Source: Planctomycetota bacterium (GTDB taxonomy: Bacteria > Planctomycetota > UBA1135 > JADKAF01). From it: a stretch of 64,000 nucleotides of DNA. The stretch covers positions 186,001 to 250,000 of the forward strand of contig JADKAF010000001.1 in the NCBI GenBank assembly GCA_016719295.1. Reading direction: 5' to 3'. Below, one piece after another: positions 1 through 7,372 of this stretch (its first letter is position 1; each line of letters begins with the position of its first letter). The notes under the pieces are model-generated. The model did no database searches. It was given only the letters and a program-made list of their open reading frames with translations, and had not been told where the DNA came from. The translations under genes and the position numbers were made by a program.

Positions 1-402
1 GCCCTCGTTCTTCGCGCGCTCGCGGAGGTGGTCCACGAACTTCGGCGAGATATCGACGGCGTAGAGCTTCCCCTGCGGGCCGACGGCGTTCGAGAAGCTC
101 GCCAGGAAGAGGCCGGTGCCGGCGCCGATGTCGGCCACGTGCTGGCCGGGCTGGATGCCGACGGCGGCCTGGATCGCCTGATGGTTCTTCGCGATCTCGC
201 GGCTCTCGCCCTCGAAGCGGTCGATGAACTGCTGGACCTTCAGGTCCTCGGCGAGGAAGTCCTGGTTGATGCCGGGCTTCACGCTCACGCCGCGCTCGGG
301 GAGGGCGGTCGCGGGCTGCGGCTGCGCCCGGTCGTCGGTGGAGCGGCAGGCGGATAGCGCGAGGAGGACGAGGAGGAGGTGGTGAACGCGGAGCGCTTTC
401 AT
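1..402 (-). CDS. Secreted (lipoprotein) SAM-dependent methyltransferase, 3' end outside window
   Basis: Read on the minus strand from an ATG at 402. The 134 codons in the window run off the left edge, so the C-terminus is missing. Residues 1-19 form a lipoprotein signal peptide with lipobox ALSAC (Cys19), placing the protein in the envelope. A class I SAM-binding motif I, VADIGAGTG, lies at residues 89-97, followed by an acidic motif II region (LYAVDIS). The fold is therefore a Rossmann methyltransferase; the substrate is unknown. Exported lipoprotein methyltransferases of this kind are common hypothetical proteins in environmental Gram-negative genomes. The gene is divergent from the sulfotransferase at 516. 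The family call is firm, the substrate is not. Confidence 0.8.
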   Translation of the reverse strand, partial: MKALRVHHLLLVLLALSACRSTDDRAQPQPATALPERGVSVKPGINQDFLAEDLKVQQFIDRFEGESREIAKNHQAIQAAVGIQPGQHVADIGAGTGLFLASFSNAVGPQGKLYAVDISPKFVDHLRERAKNEG

Positions 403-515
403 CGCGGAGTGGGGCAAGGGAGACTTGTCGCGAGCGAGTGGGCGGAGGATAACACCGCGCGCGCAGCCGGTCCTTCGCCGGGCGGCGCACTCGCCCTGGT
501 CGTTCGAGGAACGCG

Positions 516-1307
516 ATGCCCGTCCGCAGCGGTGGACCGGACTTCATCGGAGTCGGCGCGCAGAAATGCGGCACGAGCTGGATCGGCTACGTGCTCTCGC
601 AGCACCCGCAGGTGATGCTGCGGCGGAAGGAGGTGAACTTCTTCGTTCGCCACTTCCACAAGGGCTACCGCTGGTATCACCGCTGGTTCGAGGACCGCGG
701 TTTGAAGAAGGCCGGCGAGATCACGCCGAACTACCTCTACTCACCGCGGCCCGACGCGGCGCGGAAGCAGTTCTATCCCAACTGGTCGCCGCGCGAGCTC
801 CTGCTCTTCTGGCGCAAGAAGCCCTCCGCGCTGGCAGAGATCCGCGAGAGCTACCCGCAGGTCCGGCTCTTCGCGATCTTCCGCAACCCCATCGACCGCG
901 CATGGTCGCACTACTGGTTCTGGCGGAACCGCAAGGAGCGGATCGGGAAGGCACGGCAGGTGCGGAGCTTCCGGCGCATGTTCGAGGACGACGGGCGCTG
1001 GATCCGCACGCAGGGCTTCTACGGGCAGATCCTGCGGCCGTGGCTCGAGGCGTTCCCCGGGATGGGGGTGTATCTCCACGACGACCTGAAGCGCACGCCG
1101 CTCGAGCTCGCGAAGCAGGTGTATCGCCTGGTCGGCGTCGACGAGAGCTTCGTGCCCGAGTTCGAGAAGCGCGTGAACGAAGGGCGCTACGAGGCGATGC
1201 CGGCGGAGGAGAAGGCCTGGGTCGCGGCGCAGTACCGCGAGGACAACCTGCGCTTCTCCGAGCTCATCGGGCGCGACTGCACGCACTGGCTCGCCCCACA
1301 CCTCTGA
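516..1307 (+). CDS. PAPS-dependent sulfotransferase (heparan-sulfate sulfotransferase-like)
   Basis: A 263-residue cytosolic-type sulfotransferase transferring sulfate from PAPS to a carbohydrate or other hydroxyl/amine acceptor. The 5'-phosphosulfate loop is at residues 11-22 (GVGAQKCGTSWI, the GxxKxGT motif). The 3'-phosphate-binding strand/helix is LFAIFRNPIDRAWSHYW, with the conserved Arg and Ser. Both cofactor motifs are intact and the length is typical for the family. The start ATG at 516 lies just before the P-loop strand, as expected. The acceptor cannot be read from sequence. The polysaccharide deacetylase, carbamoyltransferase and GT2 genes further along suggest surface-glycan decoration, but this gene is not in an operon with them. 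Its stop codon lies at the edge of a long palindrome. Confidence 0.9.
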   Translation: MPVRSGGPDFIGVGAQKCGTSWIGYVLSQHPQVMLRRKEVNFFVRHFHKGYRWYHRWFEDRGLKKAGEITPNYLYSPRPDAARKQFYPNWSPRELLLFWRKKPSALAEIRESYPQVRLFAIFRNPIDRAWSHYWFWRNRKERIGKARQVRSFRRMFEDDGRWIRTQGFYGQILRPWLEAFPGMGVYLHDDLKRTPLELAKQVYRLVGVDESFVPEFEKRVNEGRYEAMPAEEKAWVAAQYREDNLRFSELIGRDCTHWLAPHL

Positions 1308-1386
1308 AACCGAACGTACGGTGCCAGAGCAAATTCCTCCGGTTAGTAACCGGAGGAATTTGCTCTGGCACCGTACGTTCGGTTTC
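1306..1386. repeat. Perfect 40-bp inverted repeat with 1-nt centre
   Basis: Positions 1306-1345 are the exact reverse complement of 1347-1386, with only G1346 unpaired. The element sits between the converging sulfotransferase and regA-like genes and overlaps the sulfotransferase stop codon. It includes the inner motif GGTGCCAGAGC and its complement. The transcript of either strand would fold into a 40-bp hairpin, so it may end transcription in both directions, although neither side shows a strong U-tract. It may instead belong to a REP-like family together with the palindrome at 14574-14616, which shares a GGTGCC...GGCACC core. Confidence 0.95.
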
Positions 1387-1404
1387 TGCGCGAGGAGCGG
1401 AGAG

Positions 1405-1965
1405 CTAGTCGGGGGCGATCTTCTTCAGCTTGCGCTGGAGGGAGCGGCGGTGGATGCCGAGGCGGCGAGAGGCCTCGGAGATGTTGCCGCTGCAGTCGGC
1501 GAGCACGCGGTGGATGTGCTCCCACTCGGCGCGCGCGAGCGTCGGGGCGGGGATGCCTTCTCCATCGGGGAGGGCGACGCGGCCGTCCTCGTCGAGCAGG
1601 GCGGCGACGACCTCGTCGGCGTCGGCGGGCTTGCTGAGCACGTTGTGCGCGCCGAGGCGGATCGCGTCGACGGCGGTGGCGATGCTGCCGTAGCCGGTGA
1701 GCAGGATCACGCGGGAGTCCGGCGCGAGCGCCTTCAGGTCGCGGATGAGATCGAGGCCGTTCGGCCCCGGCATGCGCAGGTCGACGAGAGCGAAGTGCGG
1801 CGCCTTCTCGCGCGACGCGGCCATCGCGTCTTTGTAGTTGGCGGCGGTGCGCACGTCGAAGCCGCGCTCGCGGAGCGCGCGCGCGAGGCGCTCGCGCAGC
1901 GTCGCGTCGTCGTCGGCGATCAGCACGTCGAGGCCGCGCGTCGAAGGGGAGCTCGGTTCGTTCAT
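1405..1965 (-). CDS. regA: RegA/PrrA/ActR-type response regulator
   Basis: A 186-residue DNA-binding response regulator. The receiver domain (residues about 12-125) has the acidic pair D18-D20, phospho-acceptor D62 (LVDLRMPG) and the KP pair in LSKPAD. A short linker leads to a Fis-type helix-turn-helix, ISEASRRLGIHRRSLQRKL, at the very C-terminus. This compact receiver+Fis layout without an AAA+ domain is the RegA/PrrA/ActR arrangement. In proteobacteria that family controls redox-responsive genes for respiration, photosynthesis and carbon or nitrogen fixation. The start ATG at 1965 overlaps the stop of the upstream kinase by 4 nt (ATGA), showing translational coupling. The target genes in this organism are unknown. 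Confidence 0.88.
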   Translation of the reverse strand: MNEPSSPSTRGLDVLIADDDATLRERLARALRERGFDVRTAANYKDAMAASREKAPHFALVDLRMPGPNGLDLIRDLKALAPDSRVILLTGYGSIATAVDAIRLGAHNVLSKPADADEVVAALLDEDGRVALPDGEGIPAPTLARAEWEHIHRVLADCSGNISEASRRLGIHRRSLQRKLKKIAPD

Positions 1966-3293
1966 GGGCTGGATCCGTCCTTGGCGAGCGGCAGCTCGAC
2001 CGTGGCACGCGTGCCTTGGCCCAGTGCCGACTGCAGGGTGAGAGTGCCTTCCAATCGCTCGATCACGGTGCGGCCCAGGTAGAGGCCGAGCCCCGTGCCG
2101 CGCCCGGGTTCCTTGGTGGTGAAGAACGGCTCGCAGGCGCGCTGCAGCGTCTCCTCGCTCATGCCGGTGCCGCGGTCGATCACCTCGATCGCGAGCGTCG
2201 AGCGGCGCCGGCCGATGCGCACTTCGACGCGACCGTCCGGGTCGGAGGCATCCACGGCATTGTTGATCAGCGCGCGCAGGGTCTGCGCCACCGCGCGCAG
2301 CGGCAGGCGCACGACCGCGGCGCGCGCGGCCTCTTCGACGTGGAAGCTCACGCGCTCGACATGGCCGAAGCCCTCCAGAGTCTCCTCGATCAGCGCCTCG
2401 GGTTCCACCGACGAGACGAGGTCGCCGATGCTGGCGCCGGCGTCCGCGGCCATGCACTCCAGGATCGCGCGGCAGCGCCCGACCTCGGTGCGGATCAAGC
2501 GCGCGTCCTCGACGGCAGAGGGCGCCGCGCCGTCTCGCTCGAGCGCGCGCTCGAGCTCGCGGGCGGCGACGGCGATGGTGCCGAGGGGCGAGGAGAGCTC
2601 GTGCGCGGCGCCCGCCGCGAGCGTCGCGAGCGCGGCGAGGCGTTGGTCGCGCTCGTGGCCCGCCCGCTCGCGCGCGAGGTCCTCTTCTCGCGAGCGGAGC
2701 TCCAGCGAGAGGCGCGTGATGAAGTAGACGACGATGCCGCCGGCGGCGATCAGCGCGACGAGCTGCCCCGTGAGCCGCAGATCGCCGGGCTCGCGCCCGG
2801 CGCCGATCAGCAGCACGCTGGGATCGAGCGCCTGCGCGTCGCCGAGCGCCTCGAGTGGCTGGTGCCAGAGAGCTAGAGCCGCGCAGCAGGGCGCGGCCAG
2901 CGCGGTGAGCCCCCAGGACCAGGGCGCGCGCAGGATCACCGCGGCGAGCGCCAGGTTCACCAGCAGGAAGATCGCGAAGGGATTCGCGATGCCGCCCGCC
3001 GTGTAGAGCATCGCCGAGAGCAGCAGCAGGTCGAACACCATGATCGAGCCGGCCAGCAGCTCGCCGCTCTCGAGCCAGGTGACACCGCCGCGGCCGCGGA
3101 AGCCGAGCTCGAGGATCGCGTTGGTGAGCACCGTCACCGCGACCAGCGCGAGCATCGGCGCCAGCGGGAACTCGACCTCGAAGACGCTGCGCGCGGCCGC
3201 GATCGTCGCGAGCTGGCCGCCCGCCGCGGCCCAGCGCAGGCGGATCAGCCACGAGAAGTTGACGCGCAGTCGCTCTTGCTGGGTGGGGTCCAT
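1962..3293 (-). CDS. regB: RegB/PrrB-type redox sensor histidine kinase
   Basis: A 443-residue membrane kinase. About six hydrophobic segments fill residues 15-195. They contain GGIANPF at residues 100-106, matching the GGxxNPF quinone-sensing heptapeptide of RegB. The H-box is AAHELSSPLGTI (His231). It is followed 43 residues later by Cys274 in GRCRAILE, at the place of the redox-active cysteine of RegB. N, G1 and G2 boxes of the ATPase domain are visible (NNAVDAS, DRGTGMS, GRGTGLGLYLG). Both redox-sensing elements are thus retained. It would phosphorylate the coupled regulator at 1405-1965. The start ATG at 3293 was chosen because the RegB-like N-terminus begins directly after it. The spacer to the divergent DUF1028 gene is about 155 bp. 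Confidence 0.9.
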   Translation of the reverse strand: MDPTQQERLRVNFSWLIRLRWAAAGGQLATIAAARSVFEVEFPLAPMLALVAVTVLTNAILELGFRGRGGVTWLESGELLAGSIMVFDLLLLSAMLYTAGGIANPFAIFLLVNLALAAVILRAPWSWGLTALAAPCCAALALWHQPLEALGDAQALDPSVLLIGAGREPGDLRLTGQLVALIAAGGIVVYFITRLSLELRSREEDLARERAGHERDQRLAALATLAAGAAHELSSPLGTIAVAARELERALERDGAAPSAVEDARLIRTEVGRCRAILECMAADAGASIGDLVSSVEPEALIEETLEGFGHVERVSFHVEEAARAAVVRLPLRAVAQTLRALINNAVDASDPDGRVEVRIGRRRSTLAIEVIDRGTGMSEETLQRACEPFFTTKEPGRGTGLGLYLGRTVIERLEGTLTLQSALGQGTRATVELPLAKDGSSP

Positions 3294-3448
3294 CGGTCTC
3301 CGGCGCCGTGGAAGCGCAGGAGAACTTAGAGCCTCGGCCGCGCGCTTCAACCTCTCTCCTCGCGCGCCGCCTCCGCCGCGCTGCTCGGGAGCGAGCAGCT
3401 GCGGTAGAGTTCGACTCGGTTTTCCTCGCCCCAGGGAGCACCGTGCCC

Positions 3449-4969
3449 ATGTTCCGCCGTCCCTTGCTCGTCGCGGCGCTGACCGCATTTCTCGCCGCCC
3501 CGGCGCTCTCGACCTGGTCGATCGTGGTGGTGAATCGCGCCACCGGCGAGGTCGCCATCGCCTGCGCGACCTGCGTCGAGGGGATCAACCTCGCGACCGC
3601 CGTCCCCGTGATCCGCGTCGGCCGCGGCGCCGCCGCGGCGCAGTCCTACCTCGACGACACGCAGCGGAACCGGCGCGCCATCTACGCCGGCTTGGAGGGC
3701 GGCCTCGATCCCCTGGTCATCCTCCAGAACCTCTCGCAGAGCGACCCGGGTCACCAGACGCGTCAGTACGGCATCGTCGATCTGCAGGGGCGCGCGGTGA
3801 CGTTCACGGGAACGCAGGCCGGCGCCTTCGCCGATGGCCTGACCGGCGTCGATGGCGATCTGATCTACGCGATCCAGGGCAACGTGATCACCGGCATGCC
3901 GGTGCTCGTCGCGGCCGAGCAAGCGCTGCGCGCGACGCCGGGCGATCTCGCGGCCAAGCTCATGGCGGCGATGCAGGCCGCGCGCGCGATGGGTGGCGAC
4001 GGACGCTGCTCGTGTCCGACCACCGTGCCGACGGGCTGCGGCGCGCCGCCGCCGAGCTTCACGCATTCCTCCTACGTCGCGCACATCATCATCGCGCGCA
4101 TCGGCGATCAGGTCCGGCCCTGCGGCGCGCTCGGCTGCGCGATGGGGCAGTACTTCGCGAAGCTGGAGGCGAACTGGGGCCTGCCGACCGACCCCGATGC
4201 CGTCGTGCGCTTGCAAGGGCTCTACGACACCTGGCGCCAGAGCTTGATCGGCCGCACGGACCAGGTGCGCTCGGTGGCTTTCGCGGAGCGAGCGGTGCTG
4301 CCCGCCGATCGCTTCTCGCGCACGCGCGTGCGCCTGCGCTTGAACGACTGGCAAGGGACGCCGGTGACGAACGCCGCGGCGAGCTTCACCGTGCGGCACG
4401 CCGCCGGCTCGGCCGGTATCGGCCAGCCCAGCGCGGTGACCAGGATCGGCAATGGCGAGTGGGCCTTCGACGTGCAGGCGACCGAGCGCGCGGGCCTCGA
4501 CCTCTACGAGATCGTCGTGCAGGACGGCGGACGTCCGGTGCAGCTCCATCCGCCCGCGGAGCTGCGCTTCGAAGCGGTCCCGGCCCTGCAGGCCGATCGC
4601 GCGTCGATCTCGGCCTCGCGCGGCGAAGGCGTGCTGCTGCGCTTGGACGGCGGGCTCGCGCGCGCGCAGCGCGAGTACGTGATGCTGCTCGGCCTCTCGG
4701 GCACAGCACCCGGAACGCTCGTCGCACCCGGCGTCGCGGTGCCGCTCAACTTCGACGACGCGACCGCCGTCGGCATCGAGCTCCTGAACACGCCCTTCTT
4801 CGTGAGCGCATGGGGGCGCCTGCAGAGCGATGGGCGCGCGCTCGCGGCGCTGCAGCCGTTGCCGGGGACCTTCGCGGACATCCTCGGCTACGAGCTCTCG
4901 TTCGCGTGGGTGACGCTGCAGCCCATCGACTTCGCGTCGAACGCCGTGAGCGTTCGCATCGCGCCCTGA
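3449..4969 (+). CDS. Secreted DUF1028 family protein
   Basis: A 506-residue protein with an N-terminal signal peptide (about residues 1-20, ending near PALS). The mature protein begins TWSIVVVNRATGEVA, the typical beta-strand start of DUF1028 (Ntn-hydrolase-like fold). Further family signatures are GRGAAAAQSYLD, RQYGIVDLQGRAVTFTG and a lysine/alanine-rich helix near residue 170. The family half ends around residue 290, preceded by a Cys-rich stretch (CSCPTTVPTGC). The C-terminal ~200 residues look like beta-sandwich material of unknown role. The enzymatic activity of DUF1028 is not established. The start at 3449 gives a clean signal peptide; a GTG two codons earlier is possible. It is divergent from regB and converges on the next gene. 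Confidence 0.85.
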   Translation: MFRRPLLVAALTAFLAAPALSTWSIVVVNRATGEVAIACATCVEGINLATAVPVIRVGRGAAAAQSYLDDTQRNRRAIYAGLEGGLDPLVILQNLSQSDPGHQTRQYGIVDLQGRAVTFTGTQAGAFADGLTGVDGDLIYAIQGNVITGMPVLVAAEQALRATPGDLAAKLMAAMQAARAMGGDGRCSCPTTVPTGCGAPPPSFTHSSYVAHIIIARIGDQVRPCGALGCAMGQYFAKLEANWGLPTDPDAVVRLQGLYDTWRQSLIGRTDQVRSVAFAERAVLPADRFSRTRVRLRLNDWQGTPVTNAAASFTVRHAAGSAGIGQPSAVTRIGNGEWAFDVQATERAGLDLYEIVVQDGGRPVQLHPPAELRFEAVPALQADRASISASRGEGVLLRLDGGLARAQREYVMLLGLSGTAPGTLVAPGVAVPLNFDDATAVGIELLNTPFFVSAWGRLQSDGRALAALQPLPGTFADILGYELSFAWVTLQPIDFASNAVSVRIAP

Positions 4970-4978
4970 GCGCGCCTC

Positions 4979-4999
4979 ACGCGCGCCTCGTGCGCGCGT
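4979..4999. terminator. Candidate bidirectional hairpin between convergent genes
   Basis: A 7-bp perfect stem (ACGCGCG / CGCGCGT) with a 7-nt loop lies in the 30 bp between the convergent genes ending at 4969 and 5000. No proper U-tract follows on either strand, so termination is only plausible. Confidence 0.3.
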
Positions 5000-5995
5000 T
5001 CAGCGCTTCGGCTTCGGCTTCGCCTTGCCCTTGGGATCGACCGGCTCCTCCGCGTAGCGACGGAGCTGGATCGTGCCCTCGAACTCCTCGTCGTGGATCT
5101 CTAGGAGCTTCTCGGGGTCGGGATCGACGAGGCGCGCGACGACCTTCTCGTCGACGGCGAGCAGCGCGCCCTCGGCGAGCGAGTGCTCGAGCGTGCCCTC
5201 GATCTCGAAGCGCCAGAGGAAGTGGCGCTTCCGCACCGCGGAGAGATCGCGCGTGCGGTTCACGAGCTGATCGACGCGCAGCTTGTAGCTCAGCTTGAAG
5301 CGGTCGGAGGTCGCCGTCTCGATCAGCGCCTCGGCGCGCGAGGTGCGCGAGCCGAGCGGGTGGATCTCGGTGTGCTCGCGGATCAGCGCCTTGCCGGGGA
5401 TCACGTGCTCGCCGTCCATGTGCAGCACCGCGAGCACCGCTTCGCCCCAGGTGGGGAGCGCGCGCGACCACAGCACCGGCAGGAGCGACTCCGCGCAACG
5501 CGAACCAGCGTCGTCGTGCTGGAGCCCGTGAGGTCGCCAGCGCAGCGTGCGCTCGAACGGCGCCTCGAAGCTCGCGCGCGCGAGCTCGAGAGGTGGCGCG
5601 CTCGCGGCGCCGTCGCCCCAGAGCTCCGCCAAGCGCGCGTTGGTGAACGCGGTCGGCGCGGCGCCGGCGGCGGGCTCGATCCACTTCCAGCGCAGCTTCG
5701 CCTCGCCGATCTTCGTCGTGCTGCGCACCTTGAGCTCGCCTGCGCCAGGCGTGCACTCGAGCAGCAGCTCGAGCGCGACCTGCTGCTGGGGATCCTTCGC
5801 GGGGAGTTTCACGCCCGCGGCCTTCGCGGCATCTCTTCTCTGCGCGGCGGTCGCGGCGGAGAGCTTCCGGGTCTTCGTCGTCTTCACGACGTAGCGCTGT
5901 GCGGTCGGCGACTTCGGCGGCCAGGCCATCTTGCCGACCGAGCCCGGCGCGTCGTCCTGCGCGGTGAGGAAGAGGAGCGTGAGGAGCACCAGCAT
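5000..5995 (-). CDS. Secreted hypothetical protein
   Basis: A 331-residue protein not recognised as a known family. It starts with a short hydrophobic signal sequence (MLVLLTLLFLTAQ), so it is probably exported. The body is of mixed alpha/beta character with regularly spaced charged strands (for example YVVKTTKTRKL, LECTPGAGELKVRSTTKIG). It ends in a basic Lys/Pro tail (KGKAKPKPKR). No catalytic motif is visible. A GAGG element 8 nt upstream of the ATG at 5995 supports the start. It is divergent from the coiled-coil gene at 6218 and convergent with the DUF1028 gene. Confidence 0.75.
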   Translation of the reverse strand: MLVLLTLLFLTAQDDAPGSVGKMAWPPKSPTAQRYVVKTTKTRKLSAATAAQRRDAAKAAGVKLPAKDPQQQVALELLLECTPGAGELKVRSTTKIGEAKLRWKWIEPAAGAAPTAFTNARLAELWGDGAASAPPLELARASFEAPFERTLRWRPHGLQHDDAGSRCAESLLPVLWSRALPTWGEAVLAVLHMDGEHVIPGKALIREHTEIHPLGSRTSRAEALIETATSDRFKLSYKLRVDQLVNRTRDLSAVRKRHFLWRFEIEGTLEHSLAEGALLAVDEKVVARLVDPDPEKLLEIHDEEFEGTIQLRRYAEEPVDPKGKAKPKPKR

Positions 5996-6217
5996 CGCGA
6001 GGCCTCGCTAGGCGGGAGGATGGACGGAGTCTCGCACTCCCTGCGCAAGAGACAAGGCGCGCGCCGCCGAACTCGGCTTCGCGCTCTTGCTCGCGCCGCG
6101 CATCCCCGGATATGGTGGGCAATGCTCGGGGCAGCGACTACGGGTTGTGGAGGGGCTCGCGGGCGGTCGACGGACACAGTCCGTCCGCGGGGCGTAGCTC
6201 CGTCGAGGAACGAGTTC

Positions 6218-7372
6218 ATGGAAGCGCATACCCAGCGCGAAGAGGCCCTTCGTGCCGAACCCCACCGCGCCGAGGCGCCGGCGGGCCGCCCCACCCTCGT
6301 CCGAATGAAGGACGGCGGTCTCGCCCTGGTGAAGACGATCGGCGGCAAGCGCATGATCGTCCGGCGCTACGGGCGCCACGAGGAAGCCGAGGCCCAGGCC
6401 CAGCACGGCTTCGGCACGAACGGCCACGGCGCGAACGTTCACAGCGCAAACGGCCACGGTCTGAATGGGCCAGGTCAAGACGCCTACGTCCAGACGCTGG
6501 CCGGGCAGTTCCAAGACGGCGCTCCGGTCGTCGAGATCGTGCACGGCTCCCAGCGCTTGCCGATGGCGCCGCTGACGCAGGAGGCCGCCGAGCGCATGCA
6601 CGAGCGCGCGGTGAGCTCCTTCTCGCGCGGCCTCGACGCGCTCTCGGGCGTGCTCGGCGTGATCCAGGAGCGCCTCGGTCGCACGGAGACCGTCTCCGAG
6701 GCGCAGATCGAGGTCCTGAAGCAGATCTCGAGCAGCCTCACCCAGGCGAACGAGCGCTCGGAGGCCGTCGTCGCGCAGCTCCAGACGCTGCCGACGATCC
6801 TGCAGTCGCTGCAGAGCTCGATCGATCGCCAGACGAGCGGCCTCGAGAAGCGCGACCACACGCTGCTCGAGTTCCGCAACACGATGGCGGACATCAACCA
6901 GGCGATCCACGAGCTCAGCTCGCGCCAGCTGAGCGCGATGGACCGCATGGGCGAGAAGCATGCCGAAGCGGTGCAGGCGCTGACGCAAGACCACTCCGGG
7001 ACGATGGAGCGCATCGTCGGTCAGCAAGTCGAAGCGTGGCGGAGCATGACCGTCGACCAGAAAGACCTGGTCGAGCGCGTCACCGCGACCAACGCGGAGA
7101 TGCTCTCCGAGCTGCAGAAGTCGCAGGTCGACGCGCTGGAGGAAGTGAACCAGCGGCAGACGCAGGCGTTCGAGCGCAATCAGCAGCGCTCGCTCGACCT
7201 CTTCTCGCAGGCGCAGGCCGAGAACATCGGCGTCTTCGCGCGCGTACAGGCGGAGCAGGCGCGCAACATGACCGACGTGCTCGCGCGCTCGCAGAACGCG
7301 TACAAGTACCTGATCATCACGATGATGATGCTGGTGTTGGCGCTGGTCGCGATCCTCGCGCTGAAGCTCTGA
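6218..7372 (+). CDS. Tail-anchored coiled-coil membrane protein of unknown function
   Basis: A 384-residue protein. Residues 22-55 form a basic, probably folded motif (RPTLVRMKDGG, GGKRMIVRRYGR). A low-complexity Gly/His/Asn linker follows (repeated NGHG-type units, about residues 65-90). Roughly residues 110-360 are long heptad-rich helices with many Gln, Glu, Ser and Met. The C-terminus is one hydrophobic helix (about residues 363-384, ending LALVAILALKL), so the protein is tail-anchored with the coiled coil in the cytoplasm. No enzymatic motif is present; the helical part resembles methyl-accepting or scaffold-type coils only in a general way. The ATG at 6218 has a GAGGAA Shine-Dalgarno-like element upstream. 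Its TGA overlaps the ATG of the anmK-like gene, so the two are coupled. Confidence 0.85.
   Translation: MEAHTQREEALRAEPHRAEAPAGRPTLVRMKDGGLALVKTIGGKRMIVRRYGRHEEAEAQAQHGFGTNGHGANVHSANGHGLNGPGQDAYVQTLAGQFQDGAPVVEIVHGSQRLPMAPLTQEAAERMHERAVSSFSRGLDALSGVLGVIQERLGRTETVSEAQIEVLKQISSSLTQANERSEAVVAQLQTLPTILQSLQSSIDRQTSGLEKRDHTLLEFRNTMADINQAIHELSSRQLSAMDRMGEKHAEAVQALTQDHSGTMERIVGQQVEAWRSMTVDQKDLVERVTATNAEMLSELQKSQVDALEEVNQRQTQAFERNQQRSLDLFSQAQAENIGVFARVQAEQARNMTDVLARSQNAYKYLIITMMMLVLALVAILALKL

Noticed and set aside
4979..4999. Treating the GC hairpin as a confident terminator
   Set aside because: Alternating GC sequence forms such stems by chance in this genome and no U-tract follows; kept only as a low-confidence feature.
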